Of a stretch of DNA of 64,000 nt, positions 9,304-18,354 are shown piece by piece. The stretch lies in assembly GCF_003696315.1 (NCBI RefSeq), contig NZ_RFFN01000007.1:1-64000 (forward strand), given 5' to 3'. Position 1 is the first letter of the stretch. Every line of letters starts with the position of its first letter. Source of the DNA: Pseudomonas songnenensis. Its GTDB lineage: Bacteria > Pseudomonadota > Gammaproteobacteria > Pseudomonadales > Pseudomonadaceae. The notes beneath the pieces are model-generated. The model was not told the origin of the DNA. It did not search any database and worked only from the letters and a program-made list of their open reading frames with translations. Made by a program: the position numbers and the translations under genes.

Positions 9304-10664
9304 TTACGCGCCTCCACATGGATCAGCTGGCCCTGCTCTTTCTTCACGGCCTGGACCATCTGGTCGCGCCAGTAGCCGTGCTGCACCACGTACAGGCCTT
9401 CGTCTTCGGTGCGCACACCGCTGAGCAGCGGATGCAGATCGATCTGCTGGGCGCTTTCATCGGCCCCTTCGATCCAGTGGGCGGCGCCGCGGGACATGTC
9501 GTTCCACTGCAGCGCGCGGCCCATGAAGCCTTCCTGGCAGGCGCGGAACTCTTCCAGGTCGTCCGGGGTGGCCATGCCCGAGACGTTGAAGAAGTCTTCG
9601 TACTGACGGATGCGGCGGGCGCGGGCCTCGGCGCTCTCGCCCTTGGGCGCGATGCAGTAGATGGTGACTTCTGTCTTGTCGACGGCGAGCGGGCGGGCGA
9701 TACGCAGCTGCGAACCGAACTGGTCCATCAGATACAGGTTCGGGTACAGGCAGAGGTTGCGCGAGTGACCGATCATCCAGTCGGCACGGGCCTCGCCGAA
9801 CTCTTCGACCAGACGATCACGCTGCGAGAACAGCGGACGGTCTTCCGGGTTGTCCCAGCGGGTCCAGAGCAGCATGTGGCCGTTCTCGAAGGAGTAGAAA
9901 CCACCCCCTTTCTTGCCCCAGCCGCCGGCGCTCATGGCGCGGATGTCGTCGCCGGCTTCCTTCAGCTTGCGCTGCTGCTGGGTGGCGGCGTAGTTCCAGT
10001 GCACGGCGGTGACGTGGTAGCCGTCCGCGCCGTTCTCGGCCTGCAGCTTCCAGTTGCCGTCGAAGACGTAGGTGGAGGAGCCGCGCAGCACTTCCAGGCC
10101 TTCCGGCGACTGGTCGACGATCATGTCGATGATCTTGCGCGACTCGCCGAGGAAGTCTTCCAGCGAGGAAACGTCGGCGTTCAGGCTGCCGAACAGAAAG
10201 CCACGATAGGACTCGAAGCGCGCGACCTTCTTCAGGTCATGGGAGCCGTCGCAGTTGAAGCTGTCGGGATAACCGGCTTCCTTGGGGTCCTTCACTTTCA
10301 GCAGCTTGCCGGTGTTGCTGAACGTCCAGCCATGGAACGGACAGGTGTAGGTCGCCTTGTTGCCGCGCTTGTAACGGCAAAGGGTCGCGCCACGATGGCT
10401 GCAGGCATTGATGAAGGCGTTGAGATCACCATCCTTGCTGCGGGCGATGAAGATCGGCTGCCGCCCCATGGTGGTGGTGTAGTAATCGTTGTTTTCCGGA
10501 ATCTGGCTCTCGTGGGCAAGGTAGATCCAGTTGCCCTCGAAGATGTGTTTCATCTCCAGCTCGAACAGCTCCGGGTCGGTGAAAATCTCGCGCTTGCAGC
10601 GAAAGATGCCTTTCTCTTTGTCTTCTTCAAGCAGCGAATCAAGGTAGTCGATTCCCAGGGACAT
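9300..10664 (-). CDS. benA: benzoate 1,2-dioxygenase large subunit
   Basis: This is the catalytic alpha subunit that dihydroxylates benzoate at C1/C2. In its 454 aa the Rieske cluster ligands are Cys88-x-His90 (ACSHRGA) and Cys108-x2-His111 (CPFHGW). The mononuclear iron site is marked by His217 and His222 ([11 protein letters not shown]). A GGAGG ribosome-binding site precedes the ATG. It is the first structural gene of the operon, with two BenR sites and a CA motif upstream. Confidence 0.97.
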   Translation of the reverse strand: MSLGIDYLDSLLEEDKEKGIFRCKREIFTDPELFELEMKHIFEGNWIYLAHESQIPENNDYYTTTMGRQPIFIARSKDGDLNAFINACSHRGATLCRYKRGNKATYTCPFHGWTFSNTGKLLKVKDPKEAGYPDSFNCDGSHDLKKVARFESYRGFLFGSLNADVSSLEDFLGESRKIIDMIVDQSPEGLEVLRGSSTYVFDGNWKLQAENGADGYHVTAVHWNYAATQQQRKLKEAGDDIRAMSAGGWGKKGGGFYSFENGHMLLWTRWDNPEDRPLFSQRDRLVEEFGEARADWMIGHSRNLCLYPNLYLMDQFGSQLRIARPLAVDKTEVTIYCIAPKGESAEARARRIRQYEDFFNVSGMATPDDLEEFRACQEGFMGRALQWNDMSRGAAHWIEGADESAQQIDLHPLLSGVRTEDEGLYVVQHGYWRDQMVQAVKKEQGQLIHVEARK

Positions 10665-10677
10665 GGCCGGGGCCTCC

Positions 10678-10690
10678 GTTGTTATTGTTT
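10678..10690 (-). promoter_or_regulatory. Crc/Hfq CA motif at the benA ribosome-binding site
   Basis: The coding strand reads AAACAATAACAAC immediately upstream of the GGAGG site of benA, a close match to the AAYAAYAA signal bound by Hfq with Crc. This position is the usual one for carbon catabolite repression of translation in Pseudomonas. Confidence 0.65.
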
Positions 10691-10701
10691 CTACGTGATG
10701 A

Positions 10702-10765
10702 AGGCTACGGCGCTGGGAGCGGCATCAATATCCGTTTCCTGCAGGACCTTTATCCGTTTTCTGCA
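10702..10765 (-). promoter_or_regulatory. benA promoter with two BenR sites
   Basis: On the minus strand there are two direct copies of TGCA-N6-GGATA, at 10765-10751 and 10743-10729, repeating every 22 bases. This is the XylS/BenR half-site consensus TGCA-N6-GGNTA. After the promoter-proximal site, 21 bases lead to TAGCCT (10707-10702), which resembles the -10 element of the Pm promoter in sequence and distance. This is strong evidence for benzoate-dependent activation by BenR. Confidence 0.85.
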
Positions 10766-10903
10766 CAACACAAGAAGGCAAATTGACGCACCCGCAGGCA
10801 GCCGCCGACCACACCGCCCGCAAGGGGCGATACAGGTCGACAGCGAGGGTGGTAGTGAAGAAAAGGAGCCGCTGCCGTCGGAATGGCAGCGACTCAAGGG
10901 GAC

Positions 10904-11857
10904 TCAGTGATGGCGGCGCAGCGTGTCCGAAGGCAGCTCGCCGAAGGTGCTCTTGTAGCTTTCCGAGAAGCGCCCCAAGTGCATGAAGCCGTAGTCCATG
11001 GCGATCTCGGTGATGTTGCGCACCTTTGCCGACGGGTCGCTCAACCGACCGTGGATCTGCTCCAGCTTGCGCTGACGGATATAGGATTTGGGCGTGGTGC
11101 CGACCTTGCGTTCGAACAGCAGGTAAAGCGAGCGCAGGCTCATGTTGGCCAGTGCGGCCAGCTGCTCGACGGAGATGTCCTTTTTCAGATGCTCGTCGAT
11201 GTAGTCGGTCAGCCGCCCAAACGAAGGGCAACTGTCAACGAAAGGATCGCGCCGGATATTGCTGGCCAGGCTGAAAAGCAGCTTGCTGGCGATGATCCGA
11301 CTGTACTGCTCCTGGACTTGCGGGATGCTCTGCTCGGACCCAGCCTCGCGGCAGATCAGGCTGACCAGACTGTCGAAGCCATCCAGATCCTTGAGCGCAT
11401 GGCGATTGGCGCTGAAGCGAATACCGTCAGCAGGTGCCTGCCATTGGTTCTCGCTGCAGGCTTTTTCCAGAAAGGATGCCGGCAACTTGACGATGAGCTT
11501 TTCGCAATCATCCGAATAAGTCAGGTCGACCGGGTCATCGGGGTTGATCAGCAACAGCTCGCCGGGAGTGAAATAGTGTTCCTGGCCACGCCCGCGCCAC
11601 AGGCAGTGGCCGCGCTGCAACAGCTGCAGGTGAAAGATTGTTTCCAGCGCCGGCGAGGTGACATGCACGCTCCCGCCATAGCTGATCTGGCAGAGATCGA
11701 GTTTGCCGAACTTGCAGTGGCTCAGGCTCGCCTGCGGGCTGCCCGTGCGCGGCAGACGAATGCAATGTGACCCCACGTGCTGATTGACGTATTCCGAGAC
11801 GGCATGCGGGTCGGCATGCTCGAAGATCCTGCTTTTATCGCTCAGCAGTCTGTCCAT
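10904..11857 (-). CDS. benR: benzoate-responsive activator, AraC/XylS family
   Basis: This is a transcription activator that binds benzoate through its N-terminal half and DNA through two C-terminal helix-turn-helix units (from about residue 215, SVEQLAALANMSLRSLYLLFERKVGTTP and the following TEIAMDYGFMHLGRFSESYKS region). The length of 317 aa matches BenR/XylS. A GTG one codon upstream could also start translation. The gene reads in the same direction as benA, 239 bases before it. BenR half-sites lie in that gap, and an ANR-like box lies upstream of benR itself. Confidence 0.93.
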   Translation of the reverse strand: MDRLLSDKSRIFEHADPHAVSEYVNQHVGSHCIRLPRTGSPQASLSHCKFGKLDLCQISYGGSVHVTSPALETIFHLQLLQRGHCLWRGRGQEHYFTPGELLLINPDDPVDLTYSDDCEKLIVKLPASFLEKACSENQWQAPADGIRFSANRHALKDLDGFDSLVSLICREAGSEQSIPQVQEQYSRIIASKLLFSLASNIRRDPFVDSCPSFGRLTDYIDEHLKKDISVEQLAALANMSLRSLYLLFERKVGTTPKSYIRQRKLEQIHGRLSDPSAKVRNITEIAMDYGFMHLGRFSESYKSTFGELPSDTLRRHH

Positions 11858-11877
11858 CACCAGGCACTCAGATTGTT

Positions 11878-11953
11878 TTTATAGTTCGCGGCGCTCACGC
11901 ACCAGCGCCATTACACCTGCACACTGCAAGTGCTCGGGCTTGATCCATGTCAA
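11878..11953 (-). promoter_or_regulatory. benR upstream region with an ANR/FNR-type box
   Basis: TTGATCCATGTCAA at 11940-11953 fits the FNR/ANR consensus TTGAY-N4-RTCAA. A possible -10 element TATAAA lies at 11883-11878 on the minus strand, about 65 bases further towards benR. There is no good -35, which suits an activator-dependent promoter. The remaining part of the 265-base gap between benR and the HD-GYP gene shows no gene. Confidence 0.5.
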
Positions 11954-12122
11954 GAATATAGGTTGATCCAAGCATAGGAGATTCGACCAACGGACAACAC
12001 ATGTTCGTTCGGTGACCGCACAGTTTTTGTACAGCTCCGCCGCCCTCGCAAACCTTCGCCGCCAGAGATTGCGCACCGCGACGAAGCCTTGCTATCGGCC
12101 GCGATGCATGACTTCGAAGCGG

Positions 12123-13265
12123 TCAGAATCGGGCACGACGACGCTGAGACAACGCATCGACGACCGATCCCGCGTGATCCTGCGCGGCAGCAACCGATGC
12201 CGTCTGAGGCAGCGGGTCCGCCAGACTGCCCTGCATGTCCTCGATCTGCTGAAACATACCGCTCAATACATCGACCAGCGCCGGGTCGAAGTACAACCCC
12301 GCCTGCTCACGGATATAGGCCTGCGCCCTCTCCTTCGACCAGGGTTCCTTGTACGGCCGCGGGGAGCGCAGCGCGTCGTATACGTCGCATAGCGCTACCA
12401 CCCGCGCCGAGAGCGGGATCTGCTCACCCTTGAGGCCCTGGGGATAGCCGGTGCCGTCCCAGCGCTCATGGTGGTACAGGGCAATCTCGGCCGCCATTTC
12501 CAGCAACGGAGACTCTTCCCCGTCACGCAAGATCGCGTGGCCGATCTGGGTGTGCCGCTGCATGATCTTGCGCTCGAGGTCGGTGAGCGTGCCGGGCTTG
12601 AGCAGAATGTGGTCAGGGATGCCGATCTTGCCAACATCATGCATCGGAGCAGCCAGGCGTATGCGCTCCACCCACTCGGCAGGCTGGCCGAGCGCCGCCG
12701 CGATCAACGCTGCCGACTCACCGATACGGATAATGTGCTGACCTGTCTCGTCATCCTTGTATTGCGCGGCGCGCGACAGACTGCAGATGACCGACTGGTA
12801 GCTCGCGTTCAGCTGCTCGGTACGCTCCAGGACCTTGCGTTCCAGTGTTTCCCGTTCGGTCTTCAGCTGCTTGCTGGCCCAGCTCAGCTGCAACTGGTTG
12901 CGTACTCGCAGCAGCAGCTCCGGCAGGTCCAGCGGCTTGCTGATGAAATCATTGGCGCCCAGCTTGAGACTTGTGCAACGACTTTCCCTGTCACTGAGCG
13001 CGCTGACCATGACTACCATGCGGTTGTGTTCGCGGTCGGAAAGGCTGCGGAGAATGTCGAAGCCGTTGGGAGTCGGCATGTCCACATCGAGCAACAGCAG
13101 GTCCCAATCGTTCTGCTGCAGCCACGCAAGCCCCGCAGCAGAGTCGTTGAAAGCCATTATCCGTTGCACGCCGATTGCCCGAACGCTGGACTCAAGCAGA
13201 CGCAGGCTGGCAGTGATGTCGTCGATGACGACTACGGTGGAGTGGCGAATTTCATCAGACAACAC
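12123..13265 (-). CDS. response regulator with HD-GYP domain
   Basis: This is a probable c-di-GMP phosphodiesterase controlled by phosphorylation. Residues 10-125 form a receiver with phospho-acceptor Asp60 (LLLLDVDMP) and Lys110. A coiled linker (130-160) leads to an HD-GYP domain with His209-Asp210 (MHDVGKIG), HHERWDGTGYPQG at 265-277, and downstream metal/GYP motifs, so all key residues are present. The start is GTG behind a GGAGG site. It overlaps the end of the hybrid kinase gene by 11 bases, so the two are an operon and probable partners. Confidence 0.92.
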   Translation of the reverse strand: MLSDEIRHSTVVVIDDITASLRLLESSVRAIGVQRIMAFNDSAAGLAWLQQNDWDLLLLDVDMPTPNGFDILRSLSDREHNRMVVMVSALSDRESRCTSLKLGANDFISKPLDLPELLLRVRNQLQLSWASKQLKTERETLERKVLERTEQLNASYQSVICSLSRAAQYKDDETGQHIIRIGESAALIAAALGQPAEWVERIRLAAPMHDVGKIGIPDHILLKPGTLTDLERKIMQRHTQIGHAILRDGEESPLLEMAAEIALYHHERWDGTGYPQGLKGEQIPLSARVVALCDVYDALRSPRPYKEPWSKERAQAYIREQAGLYFDPALVDVLSGMFQQIEDMQGSLADPLPQTASVAAAQDHAGSVVDALSQRRRARF

Positions 13266-16140
13266 CTTGCGCCACCTCCGCCAACAGCGCCTCGATCAAC
13301 CCGCGCAACTCCTGCATATCCAGCGGTTTGCGCAACAGCCCCTGGCAGTCCAGGCTTGCCGCTCGCAAGGCTTCGGCGCCAGTGACGGCACTCAGCACCA
13401 CGACGGGCACGCCCTGGCAGCGCACATCGCGGCGCAAGCGACTCAACAGCTCCTCGCCATTCATCTCCGGCAATTTGAGGTCGAGCAACACCAGATCAGG
13501 CGGCGCTGCAAGAATCTGCTGCAGCGCGCTGACGCCATTGCTCGCCACCTCGACGCTCGCAATGTCCGCAAGCGCAGTGCGCACCAGAAACTGGCTGGCA
13601 GGGTTGTCCTCCACGTAAAAGACACGGGGTAATTCCTGGCGCACCACGGGTTCCAGTGACGCTTCGTTCCCCAGCAGCGGCAGCTCGATCCAGAAGCTGC
13701 TGCCAATGCCCGGTTCGCTGTGCAAACCCATGCGACCCCGCATGAGCGTTGCCAGCTCCTGGCAGAGCGCCAGGCCGATACCGGTTCCCTGGATCATGGT
13801 GTTCTCGCGTCCGAGGCGCTGGAACGGCTCGAATACCCGGTTCTGCTGGTCGCCTGCGATACCCAACCCGGTGTCCTCCACCAGCAGCCGGATATATCCG
13901 GTCGCCACCTGATAGCTGAGCGTCACCTGGCCGGCCGGCTTGTTGTACTTGATCGCATTGGAAAGCAGGTTGAGCAGGACCTGGCGCAGCCGCCGCGGGT
14001 CGGCGCGAACCTGCAGTGTGCTTTCGGGAAGATCGACGTTCAGTTGCAGCCCGCGCTCGGCCACCTCCGCACGTACCAGCTCGGCACTCTCCTGCATCAG
14101 CTTGCTGACGTTGACCATCTGCAGCTCTACCGAGGTTGACTGCAGCTGGGTGCCTGACCAGTCGAGGATGTCGCCAACCAGCTGATTGAGATGACGGCTG
14201 GCCCTGAGAATCTCATCGAGGAAGTCGGCGTTGCCATCGGGCCGCACGTCCTGCTTCATGCGCATGAGCTGGGCGAACCCCTGGATGGCATTCAGAGGTG
14301 TACGCAATTCGTGGCTCATGCTGGAGATGAAGCGAGACTTCGCCTGGTTGGCCACCTGAGCATCCAGGCTCGCCTGCCGCAACTCCGCCTCGATACGCTT
14401 GAGCCCATCGATGTCCACATGGGTTCCGGCGACCAGCGTGGCCTTCCGGCTGACCGGGTCTCGCTCCAGCACCCTGCCGCGGCTCAGCAGCCAGTGATAT
14501 TCACCGTCGCGGCCGGCGAAACGGAATTCGCCCGAATAGCTGTCATCCGTGCCATTGGCCATATCCACGTGAGCCTGACGAACCCGCTCGACATCATCCG
14601 GGTGCACCCGAAGGAAAAAGTCTTCAAGCGCGATGACTTCGCTGGAAAGACCGAAGCGCTGACAGAAACGCCCGCGAAGTCGGGTCATCCCGGTTCGGTA
14701 ATTGATTTCCCAGAGGCTTTCGGTAGCACTCTCCAGGACCAATTCAAGGCGCTGATGGGTACGCAGGCGCTGCGCTTCGCTGTTTTCCAGCTGCATGCCG
14801 ACCAGCGAGGCGTGCCCGGCCATCTGGTCGAGTTCGCGTATGTCGGAGGTCACCCGGGCAGGCAGCCAGTTGCCCTGCCCGATCTGATCCATCATCTGCG
14901 AAATACCGGCAATCGGGGCCAGGAGCTGCTGGCTGAGCCTGCGTGCGCGCGTCCACATGTAAGCGAAGAAGGCGAGATAGAACAGCACCAGACCACCAAT
15001 CAACAGATAGCCGATCTGCTGGTAGCGACTGGCCAGCGCGTTGGTCCGGCTGAACACGTCCGCCTCATCGACGACCGTCAGCAGGCGCCAGCCGGTAGGC
15101 TCGATGACCGACCACGCCACAAGGTGGGTACGCCCATTGAGTACGACTGATTCGACACCGCTGGACCTTGCATCGATGGCCTTCGCCAGCGCCACCGTCT
15201 GCGGGTTCCTGTCCAGCCTGAAGTCCTCCGGCTTGAAGATTTCGCGGCGCACGGCATCGTCGTAGGAGTGCTCGGTCAGCTCGTCCAGGCCGAAATCGGC
15301 TTCACCGGGCTCGGGCAGCGCAAGAATGTTCAGGTCAGCCCCGACCAGCATCGCATAGCCATTCCATGGCACCTGCAACTGGCCAATCTGCTCAAGAATG
15401 CCGCCAACCGTGATATCGACCCCGACCACACCTTCGAGGAAGTCGCCACGGTATACCGGTGCGATCGCCGACATCATCCAGCCGTGCCCGGCCGGATCGA
15501 CATAAACATCGGTCCACACCACTTTGCGCTCGGGGTTATGCGTGGCATCGGCCAGGTAGTAGAAGTTGTAGTTGGGGATCACCATGTCATGCGGATACTG
15601 ATCCGGCGTCAGAAACCAGGGATAGATGTGGTTGAGACTGTCCCAGCTGTTGAAGTAAACGCTGTCCACGAGCCGGTTGTTGCGCTCGATCTCTTTCATC
15701 AGCGGCTCCAGAACCGACAGCTTCGCGACCTTTTGTAGGTCCTGCTGCTCGGCCGCCGTGGAGTTCGCGTAGAAAACCGCGGCGCCCCCGTCATCTACTG
15801 GCGTATAGCGCACACCGCTGTCGCTGAGCGCGAGCTTTGGCAGCGCTGGCGTGCTCTCGTCGAGCAGCGCCCGAGTGGTGAGATTGCGATAGGTCTCGGC
15901 CTGCGCCCGAACCTGCACAAGCTGCTCGACCACCACGCGGGCCTCCTGATTCGCCGAGGCTTCGAGGTCCTCGACGGCGCTTTGCCTCAGGTACTCGATC
16001 TGAGCATCGCGAATCGCGTTGTTACTCAGCAGATACACCGCGATAAGCACCATTTCCACTAGAACCAGTGGAATCAGCGCACTCTGGACGAACGCGCGCC
16101 AGATCCATTTACGCAGCCCGAGAAAAGTTTTCGACCGCAT
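13255..16140 (-). CDS. membrane hybrid sensor histidine kinase with dCache and PAS domains
   Basis: A 961-aa sensor. TM1 is near residues 17-40, followed by a periplasmic double-Cache-like ligand domain (about 45-370), TM2 near 375-398, a HAMP-like linker, a PAS_3 domain (about 455-580), a HisKA domain with His610 (SSMSHELRTPLN), a HATPase domain (N box with NAIKYNKPAG, G box GTGIGL), and a receiver with Asp near 887 (VLLDLKLPEMNG). It has no Hpt domain. The ATG at 16140 directly precedes TM1; the upstream extension is not kinase-like. It is co-transcribed with the HD-GYP regulator. A separate receiver-Hpt gene nearby could complete a phosphorelay. Confidence 0.9.
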   Translation of the reverse strand: MRSKTFLGLRKWIWRAFVQSALIPLVLVEMVLIAVYLLSNNAIRDAQIEYLRQSAVEDLEASANQEARVVVEQLVQVRAQAETYRNLTTRALLDESTPALPKLALSDSGVRYTPVDDGGAAVFYANSTAAEQQDLQKVAKLSVLEPLMKEIERNNRLVDSVYFNSWDSLNHIYPWFLTPDQYPHDMVIPNYNFYYLADATHNPERKVVWTDVYVDPAGHGWMMSAIAPVYRGDFLEGVVGVDITVGGILEQIGQLQVPWNGYAMLVGADLNILALPEPGEADFGLDELTEHSYDDAVRREIFKPEDFRLDRNPQTVALAKAIDARSSGVESVVLNGRTHLVAWSVIEPTGWRLLTVVDEADVFSRTNALASRYQQIGYLLIGGLVLFYLAFFAYMWTRARRLSQQLLAPIAGISQMMDQIGQGNWLPARVTSDIRELDQMAGHASLVGMQLENSEAQRLRTHQRLELVLESATESLWEINYRTGMTRLRGRFCQRFGLSSEVIALEDFFLRVHPDDVERVRQAHVDMANGTDDSYSGEFRFAGRDGEYHWLLSRGRVLERDPVSRKATLVAGTHVDIDGLKRIEAELRQASLDAQVANQAKSRFISSMSHELRTPLNAIQGFAQLMRMKQDVRPDGNADFLDEILRASRHLNQLVGDILDWSGTQLQSTSVELQMVNVSKLMQESAELVRAEVAERGLQLNVDLPESTLQVRADPRRLRQVLLNLLSNAIKYNKPAGQVTLSYQVATGYIRLLVEDTGLGIAGDQQNRVFEPFQRLGRENTMIQGTGIGLALCQELATLMRGRMGLHSEPGIGSSFWIELPLLGNEASLEPVVRQELPRVFYVEDNPASQFLVRTALADIASVEVASNGVSALQQILAAPPDLVLLDLKLPEMNGEELLSRLRRDVRCQGVPVVVLSAVTGAEALRAASLDCQGLLRKPLDMQELRGLIEALLAEVAQGVV

Positions 16141-16614
16141 GAAGGTAATTCCCAGATTACTTAGAGATGCGCAAGAGTTGCGGGCAGTTCGAATGATTGA
16201 GCATGGGCCTGATACAGGTAGCCAAACGGCGAATGAAAAAGCCCAGGTTGCAAAGAAGAAGGTCAGCCCGAACAGCCGTATGGCTGGCTGACCTAAGTGC
16301 GTGACCATTCGGTTTGCAGGGGCGCGAAAACCTGCGCCACCAGAGATATGTGCCCGAAGAGCGCAGCACACGCACATTTGCTGAGGAAATTCTGCGGAGA
16401 CGTGCACGTTAATTCAAGGCGGCGCCAGCTAATAAGAAATTTCCTACAGCGGCATCCGACGTTTCGCCGTTAAGCCGGAAAAAAACTCTGGGATCATTTC
16501 GACAGACAGGCAGGAACCTGACCGAGCAGCAAGGAATCTGCCCCTGGCCCGGTGTCGCCAAGCAATCCGCTCACGGAAACCGGGTGAATCATTCCCGAGC
16601 AAAGGAGAAACACA
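16141..16614. promoter_or_regulatory. divergent control region between kinase and FleN-like gene
   Basis: 474 bases without a gene that separate the minus-strand kinase from the plus-strand FleN-like gene, so it should hold both promoters. The centre (about 16400-16480) is more AT-rich than the flanks. I see no convincing sigma-54 or sigma-28 element, riboswitch or tRNA. A clear AGGAG site sits at its right end, before the GTG of the FleN-like gene. Confidence 0.4.
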
Positions 16615-17439
16615 GTGAACCCTGTCCAGGTTATCGCTGTTACTGGAGGTAGAGGGGGCTGCGGCAAGACGAACGTTACCGTGAATCTTGCGCTGGGCCT
16701 GGCTTCCCTGGGGCGCCGGGTCATGATTCTCGACGCGGACCTGGCGCTGGCTAATGCCCATGTCCTGCTTGGGCTAACCAGCAAGCAGACCGTCGCCGAC
16801 GTGCTACGCGGCACCTGCTCAGCGGAACAGGCGATGCTGACCTTCAAGGGAAATGTCCGGCTTCTGCCAGGGACATGCGGCGATCTGTCGATGGCGAATT
16901 TGACCGCCACCCAGCAAGCAGGCCTGATTCATGCTGTCAGCGATATCCGCGACACGCCCGACGCTCTGATTATCGACACGGCGTCAGGGATTTCCGATTC
17001 GACGATGAATTTCATTCGTGCCTCGCGGCAGGTACTGGTGGTCATCACCGACGAGCCGGCATCGTTGAATGGCGCCTACAACCTCATCAAATTGCTCAAC
17101 CGCAATTACGGGATCAATCACTTCCATGTGCTGGCGAACATGACCCGCACGCCCCATGAAGGTCGCGCGCTGTTCTCCAGGCTGGTCCAGATCACCGATC
17201 GCTTCCTGAGCGTCGTACTGGACTACCTCGGCGACGTGCCATTCGATGAAAGCGTCCGCGCGGCAGCGCAGAAGCGCCGTGCGGTATTCGAAGCCTACCC
17301 GAAGTCGAAATGCGCCATGGCGTATCAAAAGCTGGCAAAGAAGGTCGATGAATGGCCGCTGCCGGTCTATCCCCGCGCGCATCTGGAGTTTTTTGGAGAC
17401 AACCTGCTCAATCCCGCGCTGGAGCGCCTGGCGTCCTGA
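16615..17439 (+). CDS. FleN/MinD-like ATPase paralogue with altered Walker A motif
   Basis: A 274-aa P-loop ATPase of the MinD/ParA group, close to FleN, the antiactivator of FleQ that sets flagellar number. FleN-like blocks include the start PVQVIAVTGG, LNRNYGINHFHVLANM and WPLPVYPRAHLEFF. The deviant Walker A reads GGRGGCGKT, so the signature lysine usual in KGGxGKT is Arg13, while Lys18 is kept. The start is GTG with an AGGAG site. There are no flagellar genes around it; it sits among two-component genes, so it is probably a second, specialised copy. Whether it still dimerises and hydrolyses ATP cannot be told from sequence. Confidence 0.82.
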   Translation: MNPVQVIAVTGGRGGCGKTNVTVNLALGLASLGRRVMILDADLALANAHVLLGLTSKQTVADVLRGTCSAEQAMLTFKGNVRLLPGTCGDLSMANLTATQQAGLIHAVSDIRDTPDALIIDTASGISDSTMNFIRASRQVLVVITDEPASLNGAYNLIKLLNRNYGINHFHVLANMTRTPHEGRALFSRLVQITDRFLSVVLDYLGDVPFDESVRAAAQKRRAVFEAYPKSKCAMAYQKLAKKVDEWPLPVYPRAHLEFFGDNLLNPALERLAS

Positions 17440-17460
17440 CTCGAGTGCTGCGAACGGCAG

Positions 17461-18279
17461 TCAACAAGCGCCGAGCTGCAGTTCCTGGAGAGCGGCGTCC
17501 AGATTTCGTAATGCGTTCAGCAGCGACTCCGCCTCACGGCGCACGCCACCGAAAGACGATTGTTCGATACAGACAGCTTCCAACGCCTGGCAACTACGAA
17601 CCACATCCTGTGCGCCAATCAGACCGACCGCCCCCCTGATCCGGTGGGCGAAACTGGCCAGCTCCTCGATGTCGGGCGCCAATATCAACTGCTCAAGCTT
17701 GCGAATATCTGCCTGGGTGGTCCGATGCAAGGTGCTTATCAGCAACTGCATCGCATTCGGATCCGCCGCGGGCAAACGCCTCAGTCGTTCCCGCAGCGCT
17801 TGCGAACCCAGTTCACCGCCTGGAGCGTTCTGCGCATCTGACGACACGCCTTGCATATGCGCCTTTATATAGTGGTCGATATCGACCAGATCCATTGGCT
17901 TGAAAAAGCACTCATCCATTCCTGCCGACAGGCATCGCTCACGCTCCTCCGCAACGGCATTGGCCGTAAAGCCGATGATCAGACAGGGTTGCGCCGACGC
18001 TGCCTGTTCCTCTTTGCGGATTGCCAGGGTCAAGGCACAACCATCCATCACCGGCATTCGAGAGTCGGTGATCACAACGTCAACATCACCGGAAAGCCAT
18101 TGGGCAAGCGCTGCCTCACCATCAGATGCGGCGACGACCCGATAGCCAAGAAAGCTGAACTGCTGCTGAAGCAGCATCAATCCAGGCGGATAGTCATCGA
18201 CAACGAGCAATCCCAGTTGCGGCGGGTTCGCGGATTCATCACCAGACGGCCTATCTGCTGGATAAAGGCTGGTAACCAT
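17461..18279 (-). CDS. receiver-Hpt phosphorelay protein
   Basis: A 272-aa cytoplasmic protein with no output domain. The N-terminal receiver has the acidic pair in VVDDYPPG, phospho-acceptor Asp in VVITDSRMPVMDG and Lys in FFKPMD. The C-terminal Hpt domain carries the phosphorylatable His in FAHRIRGAVGLIGA. This architecture passes phosphate from a hybrid kinase to a final response regulator. The NarL-type regulator lies directly upstream on the same strand (75-base gap). The ATG at 18279 was chosen over a longer frame because it leaves the normal distance to the receiver. Confidence 0.88.
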   Translation of the reverse strand: MVTSLYPADRPSGDESANPPQLGLLVVDDYPPGLMLLQQQFSFLGYRVVAASDGEAALAQWLSGDVDVVITDSRMPVMDGCALTLAIRKEEQAASAQPCLIIGFTANAVAEERERCLSAGMDECFFKPMDLVDIDHYIKAHMQGVSSDAQNAPGGELGSQALRERLRRLPAADPNAMQLLISTLHRTTQADIRKLEQLILAPDIEELASFAHRIRGAVGLIGAQDVVRSCQALEAVCIEQSSFGGVRREAESLLNALRNLDAALQELQLGAC

Positions 18280-18354
18280 TAGCTCGACTCGGTAAGTGAG
18301 GAAGCACCGCAATATGCCAGGCGGCACGCTCGCCCCGGCTCGTTGATGCCGTGC

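Noticed and set aside
16400..16480. Sigma-54, sigma-28 or c-di-GMP riboswitch element before the FleN-like gene
   Set aside because: The nearest matches (TGGCGC-N4-TTGAA, GTTAAGCC) miss key consensus bases, and the riboswitch core is absent.
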